The position numbers were made by a program, and so were the translations under genes. This document shows, piece by piece, positions 38,180 to 45,673 of a DNA stretch of 64,000 bases. A model generated the notes under the pieces. The model did no database searches. It was not told the origin of the DNA and worked only from the letters and a program-made list of their open reading frames with translations. The DNA comes from DASUBV01 sp036501025 (GTDB lineage Bacteria > Actinomycetota > Actinomycetes > Streptosporangiales > Streptosporangiaceae), in contig DASYBB010000044.1 of NCBI GenBank assembly GCA_036501025.1, positions 186,001 through 250,000 on the forward strand. Reading direction: 5' to 3'. The number at the start of each line of letters is the position of its first letter. Position 1 is the stretch's first letter.

Positions 38180-38446
38180 ATGTCGTCCGACAGCTACACC
38201 ATCCTGTTCGAGGCACGGGCGCGTCGCCATCTCGCGCGTATCGACCCGGTGGTCCGCCGCCGCATCGCCAAGGCGATCGACGCGCTCGCCGCCGACCCGC
38301 GGCCGCGCGGCTGCAAGTCTCTGCAGGGCCTGCCCGATCTGCTCCGTATCCGGGTCGGCGACTACCGGATCGTCTACACCGTGGTCTCCGACGCTCACGT
38401 CGTCGACGTGATCGACATCGACCACCGCAAGGACATCTACCGCTAG
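38180..38446 (+). CDS. RelE/ParE-family toxin
   Basis: An 88-residue toxin of the RelE/ParE superfamily. The pattern is YTILFEARARRHLARIDPVVRRRIAKAIDAL, then PRPRGCKSLQGLPDLLRIRVGDYRIVYTV and the ending IDHRKDIYR, where the basic and aromatic residues of RelE-type mRNA interferases lie. It is likely to cleave mRNA on ribosomes when free of the antitoxin, although ParE-like gyrase poisons share the fold. ATG at 38180 lacks a strong Shine-Dalgarno sequence (GGAAGGCGATCC is upstream). Confidence 0.88.
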   Translation: MSSDSYTILFEARARRHLARIDPVVRRRIAKAIDALAADPRPRGCKSLQGLPDLLRIRVGDYRIVYTVVSDAHVVDVIDIDHRKDIYR

Positions 38447-38482
38447 GAGATGTCTCCCCCGGCCGGCTTCCGCACCGGGTCC

Positions 38483-39637
38483 TCAGGCCAGGTACTCGCG
38501 CAGCATCTGCGCCCGGCTCGGGTGCCGGAGCTTGGCCAGGGTCTTGGACTCGATCTGGCGGATCCGCTCCCGGGTCACCCCGAACTCCTGGCCCACTTCC
38601 TCCAGCGTCCGCGGGTGGCCGTCCGTCAGCCCGAACCGCAGCTGGATGATCCGCTGCTCCCGCAGGCTGAGGTTGTCCAGGACGCGGTCGAGCTGGTCCT
38701 GCATCATGATGAACGCCGCGGCCTCCATCGGGACCACGGCGTCCGCGTCCTCGATGAAGTCCCCGAGGTCGGAGTCCTCCTCGCCGATCGGCGACTGCAG
38801 CGACACCGGCTCCTGCGCGATGCGCTGGATCTCGGCCACCCGGTCGGGGTGCAGGCCCATCTCCGCGGCGATCTCGCCGGGGCTGGCCTCGCGGCCCAGG
38901 TCCTGGTGCAGCTGGCGCTGGATGCGGGCCATCTTGTTGATGGTCTCGACCATGTGCACCGGGATCCGGATGGTCCGCGCCTGGTCGGCGATGGCCCGGG
39001 TGATGGCCTGGCGGATCCACCAGGTGGCGTACGTCGAGAACTTGTAGCCCTTGGTGTAGTCGAACTTCTCCACCGCGCGGATCAGGCCCAGGTTGCCCTC
39101 CTGGATCAGGTCCAGGAACACCAGGCCGCGCCCGATGTAGCGCTTGGCGATCGAGACGACCAGCCGCAGGTTGGCCTCGATGAGGCGCTGCTTGGCCCGC
39201 AGGCCCTCGGCGGAGACCAGTGACAGCTCGCCCAGGAGCGTGCCGGCCGCGAAGTCGCCGTGGATCTTCTCCTCGGCGAACAGGCCCGCCTCGATGGCCT
39301 TGGCCAGCTCCACCTCGTCCTGGGCGGTCAGCAGCGGCACCCGGCCGATCTCGCGGAGGTAGATCCGGACCAGGTCGCCGGTGGCGGCGCGGCGGGCGGC
39401 CTCGGCGGCGGCCGGGCGGGGATCGGAGGCCTCCGGCTCGGTTTCGTCCGGCGCGGTCTCGATCACCTCGACGCCCTCGTCGGCCAGCAGCTTGAGGACC
39501 TCGTCCACCGCCGCCTGGGGCAGGTCGTGCCGCTCGAAGGCGGTGCTGAGCTCGCCCATGGTGATCGTCCCGCGTTCTCGCGCCTGAGTGATGAGACCGG
39601 CTACCTGGTCCACGCGCGGTGCTGCGGTAACGCTCAT
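38483..39637 (-). CDS. rpoD: Principal RNA polymerase sigma factor (RpoD/SigA/HrdB group)
   Basis: A 384-residue sigma-70 protein. Region 1.1-like helices start the protein; region 1.2 is LVRIYLREIGRVPLLT; region 2 runs from NLRLVVSIAKRYIGRGLVFLDL to YKFSTYATWWIRQAITR; region 3 follows; region 4.2 is TLEEVGQEFGVTRERIRQIE, ending LREYLA. Region 2.4 and 4.2 residues are those of the primary sigma factor or a very close HrdB-like paralogue. At 384 residues it is shorter than Streptomyces HrdB (over 500), so a second group-1/2 sigma elsewhere cannot be excluded. A palindrome adjoins the ATG. Confidence 0.9.
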   Translation of the reverse strand: MSVTAAPRVDQVAGLITQARERGTITMGELSTAFERHDLPQAAVDEVLKLLADEGVEVIETAPDETEPEASDPRPAAAEAARRAATGDLVRIYLREIGRVPLLTAQDEVELAKAIEAGLFAEEKIHGDFAAGTLLGELSLVSAEGLRAKQRLIEANLRLVVSIAKRYIGRGLVFLDLIQEGNLGLIRAVEKFDYTKGYKFSTYATWWIRQAITRAIADQARTIRIPVHMVETINKMARIQRQLHQDLGREASPGEIAAEMGLHPDRVAEIQRIAQEPVSLQSPIGEEDSDLGDFIEDADAVVPMEAAAFIMMQDQLDRVLDNLSLREQRIIQLRFGLTDGHPRTLEEVGQEFGVTRERIRQIESKTLAKLRHPSRAQMLREYLA

Positions 39638-39650
39638 GCAGACAGTCTGC
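39638..39650. promoter_or_regulatory. Perfect palindrome abutting the sigma-factor start codon
   Basis: GCAGAC-A-GTCTGC occupies the 13 bases directly before the ATG at 39637. It stands where a Shine-Dalgarno sequence would lie and none is visible. It may be an operator or a small RNA hairpin. Confidence 0.4.
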
Positions 39651-39730
39651 GGCAGGAAATGGGAGTTAGAGCGGTTAGATTATTGTCACCAAAAAGCTAG
39701 TGCCGGAGCCGGCCGAGCGCATGCATGCCG

Positions 39731-41644
39731 TTACTGCAGGGCGTCAGCCGCGGGCTCGATCAGGACCCGGTGGCGCTGCTCCAGCGCGATCAGGTCGCCG
39801 AACATCCGGTGATATTCGGCCTGCTCAGTGACCGGGTTCATGCGCTGCAGCCGCGACTTGATCTGCGCGATCTGCCGGCTGACGGCCAGCTCCTCGATCC
39901 GGGCCAGCACCTCGGACGCGTACCGGGCGTCGGGCTCCCCGTCGGCCCGGGGCGCCTGCAGCGGCTCCACGGCGAGCTGGGTCACGAACCCCCGCAGCTG
40001 ATCATCCCCGGCGGCGTTGCGGAGCCGCTCGGCCCACTCGCGGCCGCCCGGCGCCGATCCCGCGCCGCCGCACCCGACCACGATCTCGAACGCGGCCGCG
40101 TGCACCGGCGCGGTGAAGCAGGCGGCGCCGAGCGCGTCGAACACGGGGCCGCACAGGGCCGGGCGCTGCACGGCCAGCTTGAGCGCCTCACGTTCGATCT
40201 GGAGGACCGGATCCCGGCGGTCGTAGGCCGACGGCGCCGGCGCCGCCGCGCGCGGGCGGGGCACTTCCCGGGCCTCCTCGGCGCGTCCCCGCCGCGGCGG
40301 GCCGGAGCTGGCCGCGGGGGCGGCGTGCTGGCGGACCCGGTCCATGACGAAACGCTCGTCCATGAGCCCCGTCCAGCGGTCGAGGCTGACGGCGTAGAGC
40401 TGGCGGAGACCGCGGTCCTTGATCTTGCCGACGATGGGCGCGGCGGCGTCCAGCGCGGCCAGCCGGCCCTCGGCGGTGTTGAGGTCGTGCTCGACCAGGA
40501 CACTGCGGATGGCGAACTCGAACAGCGGCACGCGCTGGGCGATGAGGTCCTTGACCGCGGCGTCGCCGTTCTTCAGCCGCAGGTCGCACGGGTCCAGCCC
40601 GTCGGGCTGGACCGCGACGAAGGTCTGCGTGACGAACTTCTCCTCGAGGCTGAACGCGCGCAGCGCCGCCTTCTGGCCGGCCGCGTCGCCGTCGAAGGTG
40701 AAGATCACCTCGCCGCGGAACTGGCTGGCGTCCATGAGCAGGCGGCGCAGGATGCCGATGTGGCCCGCGCCGAACGACGTGCCGCTGGTCGCCACGGCGG
40801 TGTCGATGCCGGCCAGGTGGCAGGCCATCACGTCGGTGTAGCCCTCGACGATGACCGCCTGGCGGCGCTGCGAGATCGCGCGCCGGGCCAGGTCGGCCCC
40901 GTACAGCACCGAGCTCTTCTTGAACAGGGGCGTCTCGGGGGTGTTGAGGTACTTGGGGCCGTCGTCGTCGGTCTTCAGCTTGCGGGCGCCGAACGCGAGC
41001 ACGTCGCCGGCCAGGTCGGCGATGGGCCAGATCAGCCGGCCGCGGAACATGTCGATGGCGCCCCGCCGGCCCTGCCGGGCCAGTCCCCCGGCCAGCAGGT
41101 CCTGCTCGGTGAAGCCGCGCCCGCGCAGGTGCTTGATCAGAGCGTCCCACTCGTCGGGCGCGTACCCGACGCCGAACTTCTCGGCGTCGGCGCGCTCGAA
41201 GCCGCGCGAGGACAGGAACTCCCGGCCGGCCGCGGCGGCCGGGGCGGACAGCTGCTCGGCGTAGTAGTCGGCCGCGGCGCGGTGGGCCTCGACCAGGCGG
41301 CGGCGCAGGGTGTGCTCCTGGCCCGGGACGTGGCCGCCCTGCTCGTAGCGGAGCTCGATGCCGATCCGGGCCGCGAGGCGCTCGACGGCCTCCGCGAAGC
41401 CGAGGTTGTCGATCTTCTGCACGAACTTGATGACGTCGCCGCCCTCGGCGCAGGAGAAGCAGTACCACAGGCCCCGCGCCGGGGTCACGTTGAACGAGGG
41501 TGTTTTCTCGTCGTGGAACGGGCATAGGCCCTTCAGCGACCCGCCGCCGGCGTTGCGCAGCTGGAGGTGCTCCCCGATAACCTCGTCGACGGCCGAGCGC
41601 TCGCGGACGAGCGCGATGTCCTCGTCGCGGATCCGGCCTGGCAC
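39731..41644 (-). CDS. dnaG: DNA primase DnaG
   Basis: A 637-residue primase that makes RNA primers for replication. The N-terminal zinc ribbon has CPFHDEKTPSFNVTPARG with CFSC (Cys/His/Cys/Cys ligands, residues 41-64). The core follows with FGVGYAPDEWDALI, and the Toprim catalytic residues are in VIVEGYTDVMACH and FTFDGDAAGQKA. The C-terminal helicase-binding domain ends the protein. It lies upstream of rpoD on the same strand with 93 bp between, part of the widespread macromolecular-synthesis arrangement. Confidence 0.96.
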   Translation of the reverse strand: MPGRIRDEDIALVRERSAVDEVIGEHLQLRNAGGGSLKGLCPFHDEKTPSFNVTPARGLWYCFSCAEGGDVIKFVQKIDNLGFAEAVERLAARIGIELRYEQGGHVPGQEHTLRRRLVEAHRAAADYYAEQLSAPAAAAGREFLSSRGFERADAEKFGVGYAPDEWDALIKHLRGRGFTEQDLLAGGLARQGRRGAIDMFRGRLIWPIADLAGDVLAFGARKLKTDDDGPKYLNTPETPLFKKSSVLYGADLARRAISQRRQAVIVEGYTDVMACHLAGIDTAVATSGTSFGAGHIGILRRLLMDASQFRGEVIFTFDGDAAGQKAALRAFSLEEKFVTQTFVAVQPDGLDPCDLRLKNGDAAVKDLIAQRVPLFEFAIRSVLVEHDLNTAEGRLAALDAAAPIVGKIKDRGLRQLYAVSLDRWTGLMDERFVMDRVRQHAAPAASSGPPRRGRAEEAREVPRPRAAAPAPSAYDRRDPVLQIEREALKLAVQRPALCGPVFDALGAACFTAPVHAAAFEIVVGCGGAGSAPGGREWAERLRNAAGDDQLRGFVTQLAVEPLQAPRADGEPDARYASEVLARIEELAVSRQIAQIKSRLQRMNPVTEQAEYHRMFGDLIALEQRHRVLIEPAADALQ

Positions 41645-41773
41645 GTCAGCGCCCTCCGCTCGCTTGTCCTGCCCGTCGGGCCGAGTCTAGCCGCGGCCGT
41701 CCGGGCGCGGGCCGCGCTGGCGGGCGCGCCGCCGGGAACCGGCCGGAAAGTACCGGCCTGATAGCCTCCGGGC

Positions 41774-42481
41774 GTGGCCAGCAGCGTGCTCGTGCTCTGG
41801 GATGTCGACTACACCCTCCTCCGCGCCGGGCGTGTCGGGCCGGCCCTGTACCGGCTGGGGCTGCAGGAGATGTTCGCCTGCGACCTGCCGTCGGTGACGG
41901 TGTCGATGGCCGGGCGGACCGACCGGGCGATCGCGGTGGACGTCCTGCTGGCGGCCGGCGTGGCCGACCCGCGCGGCGTCATGGACGAGTTCCATGCGGT
42001 CCTGGCGCGGCACGCGCCGGCGCTGGCCGAGCAGGTCGCGACGTACGGGCGCGTCCTGCCCGGCGTGCGCGAGGCCCTCGCCGCGGTAGCCGCGGGCCGC
42101 TCCGGGCTCCGCGTCGTCCAGTCGGCGCTGACCGGGAACCTGCGGGCCATGGCGCAGGTCAAGCTGGACGCACTGGGCCTGACCGAGTTTCTCGACCTGG
42201 CCGCGGGGGCCTACGGCGAGGAGAGCGAGGTCCGCGCCGACCTGGTCCCGGTGGCCCGGCGCAACGCCGCGGCCCGCTACGGGGCCGACTTCGGCGGCGA
42301 GGCGACCGTGCTGGTCGGCGACACCCCGCTCGACATCGAGGCGGCCCTGGCCGCGGGCGCCCGGGCGGTCGGCGTGGCCACCGGGTCGTTCAGCCTGGCC
42401 GACCTCCGGGCGGCCGGCGCGCACGCCGCCCTGCCCGACCTGACCGACCTGCCGGCCGCGGTGGCCGCCATCCTGCCCTGA
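41774..42481 (+). CDS. HAD-superfamily phosphatase
   Basis: A 235-residue haloacid-dehalogenase-type phosphohydrolase. Motif I is WDVDYTLL with both catalytic aspartates, motif II the threonine/serine in VVQSALTGN, motif III a lysine near KLDALGL, and motif IV GDTPLDIEAA. The cap domain lies between motifs I and II, as in phosphoglycolate phosphatase-like members. Divergent from dnaG, 129 bp apart. Its exact phosphate ester is unknown. A strong terminator hairpin follows. Confidence 0.88.
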   Translation: MASSVLVLWDVDYTLLRAGRVGPALYRLGLQEMFACDLPSVTVSMAGRTDRAIAVDVLLAAGVADPRGVMDEFHAVLARHAPALAEQVATYGRVLPGVREALAAVAAGRSGLRVVQSALTGNLRAMAQVKLDALGLTEFLDLAAGAYGEESEVRADLVPVARRNAAARYGADFGGEATVLVGDTPLDIEAALAAGARAVGVATGSFSLADLRAAGAHAALPDLTDLPAAVAAILP

Positions 42482-42491
42482 GGCGTCCTGC

Positions 42492-42529
42492 CGCCGCCTG
42501 CCCCGGCGGCACCGGCGGGGCAGGCGGCG
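42492..42529. terminator. Bidirectional terminator hairpin between convergent genes
   Basis: A perfect 14-base stem, CGCCGCCTGCCCCG (42492-42505) pairing with 42516-42529, around a ten-base loop. It lies in the 54-bp gap between the convergent HAD and permease genes. There is no T-run, as is usual in actinobacteria. Confidence 0.7.
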
Positions 42530-42535
42530 CAGGCG

Positions 42536-43969
42536 TCAGGAGGCGACCGCGTCCTGGGCCTCGCCGGCGGGGACCCGCTCCTCGTCGCCGGTGATGCGGA
42601 CCGCGATGAGGTAGCCGACCCCGGCCACGACGAAGCCGACCAGCCAGGAGATGTCAGCGCCGCCGAGGTGCTTCACCAGCGGCCCGGTGTAGAGGGTCTG
42701 CTCGATGAAGGGCACCTGGGCGGCGAGCGCGATCACGTAGGGGATGAGCGCGGTCCAGCGCCAGCCGCCGTAGACCCCCTTCGGGGTGAAGAACGACTTG
42801 ACGTCGTACCGGCCCTTCTTGATGAGGTAGAAGTCGACCAGGTTGATGACGCTCCACGGGACGAAGAAGAACAGCAGCACGTTGATGAAGTTCTCGAACG
42901 AGGTCAGGAACGTCTTGTAACCGGACTCGGCCAGGATCGTGGCAATGATGAACATCACCAGCAGGCCGACGATGCGAGCGGTCCGCGACGCCACCACCTT
43001 CTGGAAGGTGCTGCGTACGCTCTCGAGGGCGAGCATCCCGGTGTAGGCGTTCAGCGCGTCGCTGCCGAGCAGGCTGATGGCCAGGATCGGCAGGATCCAC
43101 TTGCCCGCGATGGAGCCGACCGAGGCCACGCTGTCGGCCTTCGGCGCGAGGGCCGTGATGTAGATCCCCAGGCCCCCGTACAGACAGGCGCCCAGGGCGT
43201 TGCCGCCGAACACGGCCCAGTAGATGCGCGGGGCACTGGTGTTGCGCGGCAGGTACCGCGAGTAGTCAGAGACGTAGACGGCCCAGCTCAGCATGTTCAT
43301 GAAGAACAGCCCGACCGCGGCGATGAAGGCCGGGAAGCTGGCCAGGTGGGTACCACCCAGGCCCTTAGCCAGGTGGTCTCCGCTGATGGCGGTCAGGATC
43401 ACGGCCGCCAGCAGCGACGCGCCGAACAGCACGGTCAGGGCCGGCTGGATCCGGTGGATCCAGGCGTAGCCGAAGATGGCCAGCAGCACCGCGGGAATGG
43501 TCACGATGATGATCCAGATCGGAATGCTGACCGATCCGGCGAGGTCATTCAGCGACTCGGCCTGGACGACCTGCTGGGCGGCCAGGTACCCGATGTCGAG
43601 CACGATCGATGCGAGGAAGACGAAGATCGCGCCGTAGAAGCCGAACTGGCCGCGACTCTGGATCATCTGCGGCACCCCGAGCCGCGGTCCCTGCACGGCA
43701 TGCAGCGCGGTGAAGGCCAGCCCGAGGAAAGCGCCGAGGAACATGGCGATGAGCGCCCAGAAGACGTTCAGGCCGAACAAGATGATCGCGAACCCGCCGA
43801 GCACAAAGTTAAAGACATTGGCATTCGTCGCGAACCACAGGGTGAACTGACCGCTGACCCTGCCGCCGCGCTCATTATCCGGGATGATGTCGATCGAGTG
43901 CGACTCGATCTCCGAGGCAAGCCCCTCACCGGGAGCACCGCCACCCGTCTTATCGGATACCTCTGTCAT
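42536..43969 (-). CDS. NCS1-family permease (purine/cytosine permease-like)
   Basis: A 477-residue membrane transporter with about 12 helices. ERGGRVSGQFTLWFATNANV (residues 34-53) is the signature N-terminal segment of NCS1 transporters, followed by GPRLGVPQMIQSRGQFG and the YVSDYSRYLPRN loop. NCS1 carriers import nucleobases, allantoin, hydantoins, thiamine, pyridoxine or related ring compounds by proton or sodium symport. Its promoter region (44249-44391) is a mirror copy of the one in front of the amidohydrolase operon, so it very likely supplies the substrate of that operon. An RBS GAAAGGGG precedes the ATG by six bases. Confidence 0.9.
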   Translation of the reverse strand: MTEVSDKTGGGAPGEGLASEIESHSIDIIPDNERGGRVSGQFTLWFATNANVFNFVLGGFAIILFGLNVFWALIAMFLGAFLGLAFTALHAVQGPRLGVPQMIQSRGQFGFYGAIFVFLASIVLDIGYLAAQQVVQAESLNDLAGSVSIPIWIIIVTIPAVLLAIFGYAWIHRIQPALTVLFGASLLAAVILTAISGDHLAKGLGGTHLASFPAFIAAVGLFFMNMLSWAVYVSDYSRYLPRNTSAPRIYWAVFGGNALGACLYGGLGIYITALAPKADSVASVGSIAGKWILPILAISLLGSDALNAYTGMLALESVRSTFQKVVASRTARIVGLLVMFIIATILAESGYKTFLTSFENFINVLLFFFVPWSVINLVDFYLIKKGRYDVKSFFTPKGVYGGWRWTALIPYVIALAAQVPFIEQTLYTGPLVKHLGGADISWLVGFVVAGVGYLIAVRITGDEERVPAGEAQDAVAS

Positions 43970-43980
43970 GCCGGCCCCTT

Positions 43981-44084
43981 TCAGGGGTTAGTGACGGACG
44001 TGTCCCCGTCAGCGTTGACGGTCGAGCCAGTAATCCAGGCGGCTTCCGGGGAAGCCGGGAACACCACGGCGGGCGGTACGCATG
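43981..44084 (-). pseudogene. 3' fragment of a short-chain dehydrogenase gene
   Basis: About 34 codons on the minus strand read PPAVVFPASPEAAWITGSTV followed by NADGD, nearly the same as the C-terminal part of the complete SDR encoded at 51582-52322 (APAIVFLASEEAGWITGSTV, NADGG). DNA identity is also high over this stretch. Everything upstream is lost. The fragment sits 12 bases in front of the permease start, between the permease and its promoter, and would be transcribed as part of the leader. Confidence 0.65.
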
Positions 44085-44248
44085 GTGCTCCTCAACAAGA
44101 GTCAATGAGCCGGCCACCGGGGGCGGACTCGGTCCGGCATTCAGGCTTCCGGGCGTCATTCCACGGCCCGTAGCGACAGGCGAGGCGTGATCCGATCTGG
44201 GAAGGGCGCGATGCTTATGTCAGTGATTGGCCGCTTGGTACCCAGAGG

Positions 44249-44391
44249 GTACGTCTACCATACTAGTTGGTCAAGGGGCAGATCAGCAGAAATATGGCGG
44301 TAGCTCAGCGGAAACAACGGCGGCCCGAACGGGCCGCGAGCCGGGGGGATCGGCCGCCGGCCCATTTACCATGTCAGATCCGGATCCGCGG
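44249..44391 (-). promoter_or_regulatory. Permease promoter region, mirror copy of 45339-45479
   Basis: Positions 44249-44275 match 45453-45479 (reverse complement) over 27 of 27 bases, and 44365-44391 match 45339-45365 over 25 or more of 27, with the separating stretch nearly equal in length (89 and 87 bp) and partly alike. Read toward the permease it holds TTGACC as -35 and TACCCT as -10, 16 bases apart, with the box CTAGTATGGTA between them. A second box, CTGACATGGTA, lies 111 bp upstream. Confidence 0.75.
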
Positions 44392-44428
44392 CTAAGCCGG
44401 CCCGCCGGCCGGCCGCGGGCCTGGCCCG

Positions 44429-45175
44429 TTACAGGGCGAACTTGTGCTGGACCTCGTCGGCCAGCTCCAGCCGGCCCTGCTGCACGTGGGCGCGCATCGC
44501 GGCCTCGGCGGCCGGGGCATCGCGGGAGGAAATGGCGGCCACGATCGCCCGGTGCTCGGTCAGGGACCGCTTCATCCGGCCCTCCCGCCGGGTCACGATC
44601 GAGGACAGCAGGCCGCGGTGCAGCTGCTGCACGAGCAGGCGGTAATAGTCGGCCAGCGGGCCGTTGCCGGCGCCTCGCATGATCAGCTCGTGCAGCCGCT
44701 CGTCGGCCGCCACGTAGCCGTCGGCATCTCCGCCCTGCGCGGCATCAGCCATGGCGAACATCACCTCATCGAGCAGGGCGAGGATCTCGTTGCCGGCCCG
44801 GCCCGCGCACAGCCGGGCGGCCATGCACTCCACGGCCTCGCGGACCTCGAACAGGTCGAGGATCTCGCGTCGGCTGAGCCGCCGGACGAACGTTCCCCGC
44901 CGGTGCTCAATGGCGACGAAGCCGGCCGCCTCCAGCTCCTTGAGCGCCTCCCGCACGGGCATGCGGCTGACGCCGAAGCGCTGGGCCAGCCGCGCCTCGG
45001 ACAGCTTCTCGCCGAAGGGAATGGTTCCCGAGGCAATCTCCTCCCGCAATTGCGCGGCAATGGCGTCTTTCATTGATCCTTTACCGGCGCTGCCGGGTGC
45101 GGCCCGCGCGGCCACGGCGGCATCCCGACTCGACCGCACCCGGCCGCCGCCGGCGCGTCCCTCAGACCTCGCCAT
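44429..45175 (-). CDS. GntR-family regulator (FCD subfamily) of the catabolic island
   Basis: A 248-residue regulator. A basic N-terminal extension of about 35 residues precedes the winged helix (MKDAIAAQLREEIASGTIPFGEKLSEARLAQRFGVSRMPVREALKEL); the FCD domain follows (about 110-240), with the expected histidines in ERLHELI and LTEHRAIV. ATG at 45175 is preferred over 45253 because the latter lies inside the likely operator TACCATACTAG. The gene lies between the two mirror promoter copies and is itself preceded by a single box, which suggests that it controls the permease, the rightward operon and itself. Confidence 0.9.
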   Translation of the reverse strand: MARSEGRAGGGRVRSSRDAAVAARAAPGSAGKGSMKDAIAAQLREEIASGTIPFGEKLSEARLAQRFGVSRMPVREALKELEAAGFVAIEHRRGTFVRRLSRREILDLFEVREAVECMAARLCAGRAGNEILALLDEVMFAMADAAQGGDADGYVAADERLHELIMRGAGNGPLADYYRLLVQQLHRGLLSSIVTRREGRMKRSLTEHRAIVAAISSRDAPAAEAAMRAHVQQGRLELADEVQHKFAL

Positions 45176-45247
45176 GAGACCGTGATCCACCCTTTCATTG
45201 GCACGAGTATCGCGCTCGGGCGTGGACGGCTTCGATTCACCCCGGAC

Positions 45248-45258
45248 TACCATACTAG
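45248..45258. promoter_or_regulatory. Single TACCATACTAG box upstream of the GntR gene
   Basis: An exact 11-base copy of the box in the two mirrored promoters, 73 bp before the chosen ATG of the regulator. The sequence around it differs from the promoter copies, so this is an isolated site, consistent with autoregulation. Confidence 0.6.
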
Positions 45259-45338
45259 CGATGCATCGCGCCCGAGGCCGGCCCAGTCACTGTCCCGGCC
45301 GGACCGGCCCCCGGGCTCGGCGGCCGCCTCTTGCTTTT

Positions 45339-45479
45339 CCGCGGATCTGGATCTGACATGGTAAACCGGCTCGCAGCCAGGGAACCTTAACGGGGGGCGG
45401 TCAGGCAATCGCCGTTTCCCCTGAGCTGCATCACGTCTTCGATGATCGGCCTCTTGACCAACTAGTATGGTAGACGTAC
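45339..45479 (+). promoter_or_regulatory. Promoter region of the amidohydrolase operon, mirror copy of 44249-44391
   Basis: Read rightward it contains TTGACC (45455-45460) as -35, a 16-base spacer and TACTCT (45477-45482) as -10. The box CTAGTATGGTA (45462-45472) fills the spacer, so a bound regulator would block polymerase. A second box, CTGACATGGTA (45353-45363), lies 109 bp upstream. About 190 bp of apparently untranslated leader separates it from the first ATG. Confidence 0.75.
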
Positions 45480-45673
45480 TCTCTGGAGACAAGCAGCCCA
45501 CGTAATGGTGATCTGCCGATCACCGACATGCCGCCTTGCCCTTTTCCGGATCACGCCCCTGCTCGTCATCGCCGTCACATCAGCCTCAATCTCCCGCCCC
45601 TGTCGCTCTGGCTGGGCCTGCCTTCCCCGCTGCACTGGCGATTCCGAACCTGCGAAGCGAGGCGTAGCCGATC

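Noticed and set aside
44249..45479. Mirror repeat as terminal inverted repeats of an insertion sequence carrying the GntR gene
   Set aside because: There is no transposase, the repeats contain promoter-like elements pointing outward to metabolic genes, and no target-site duplication was seen.
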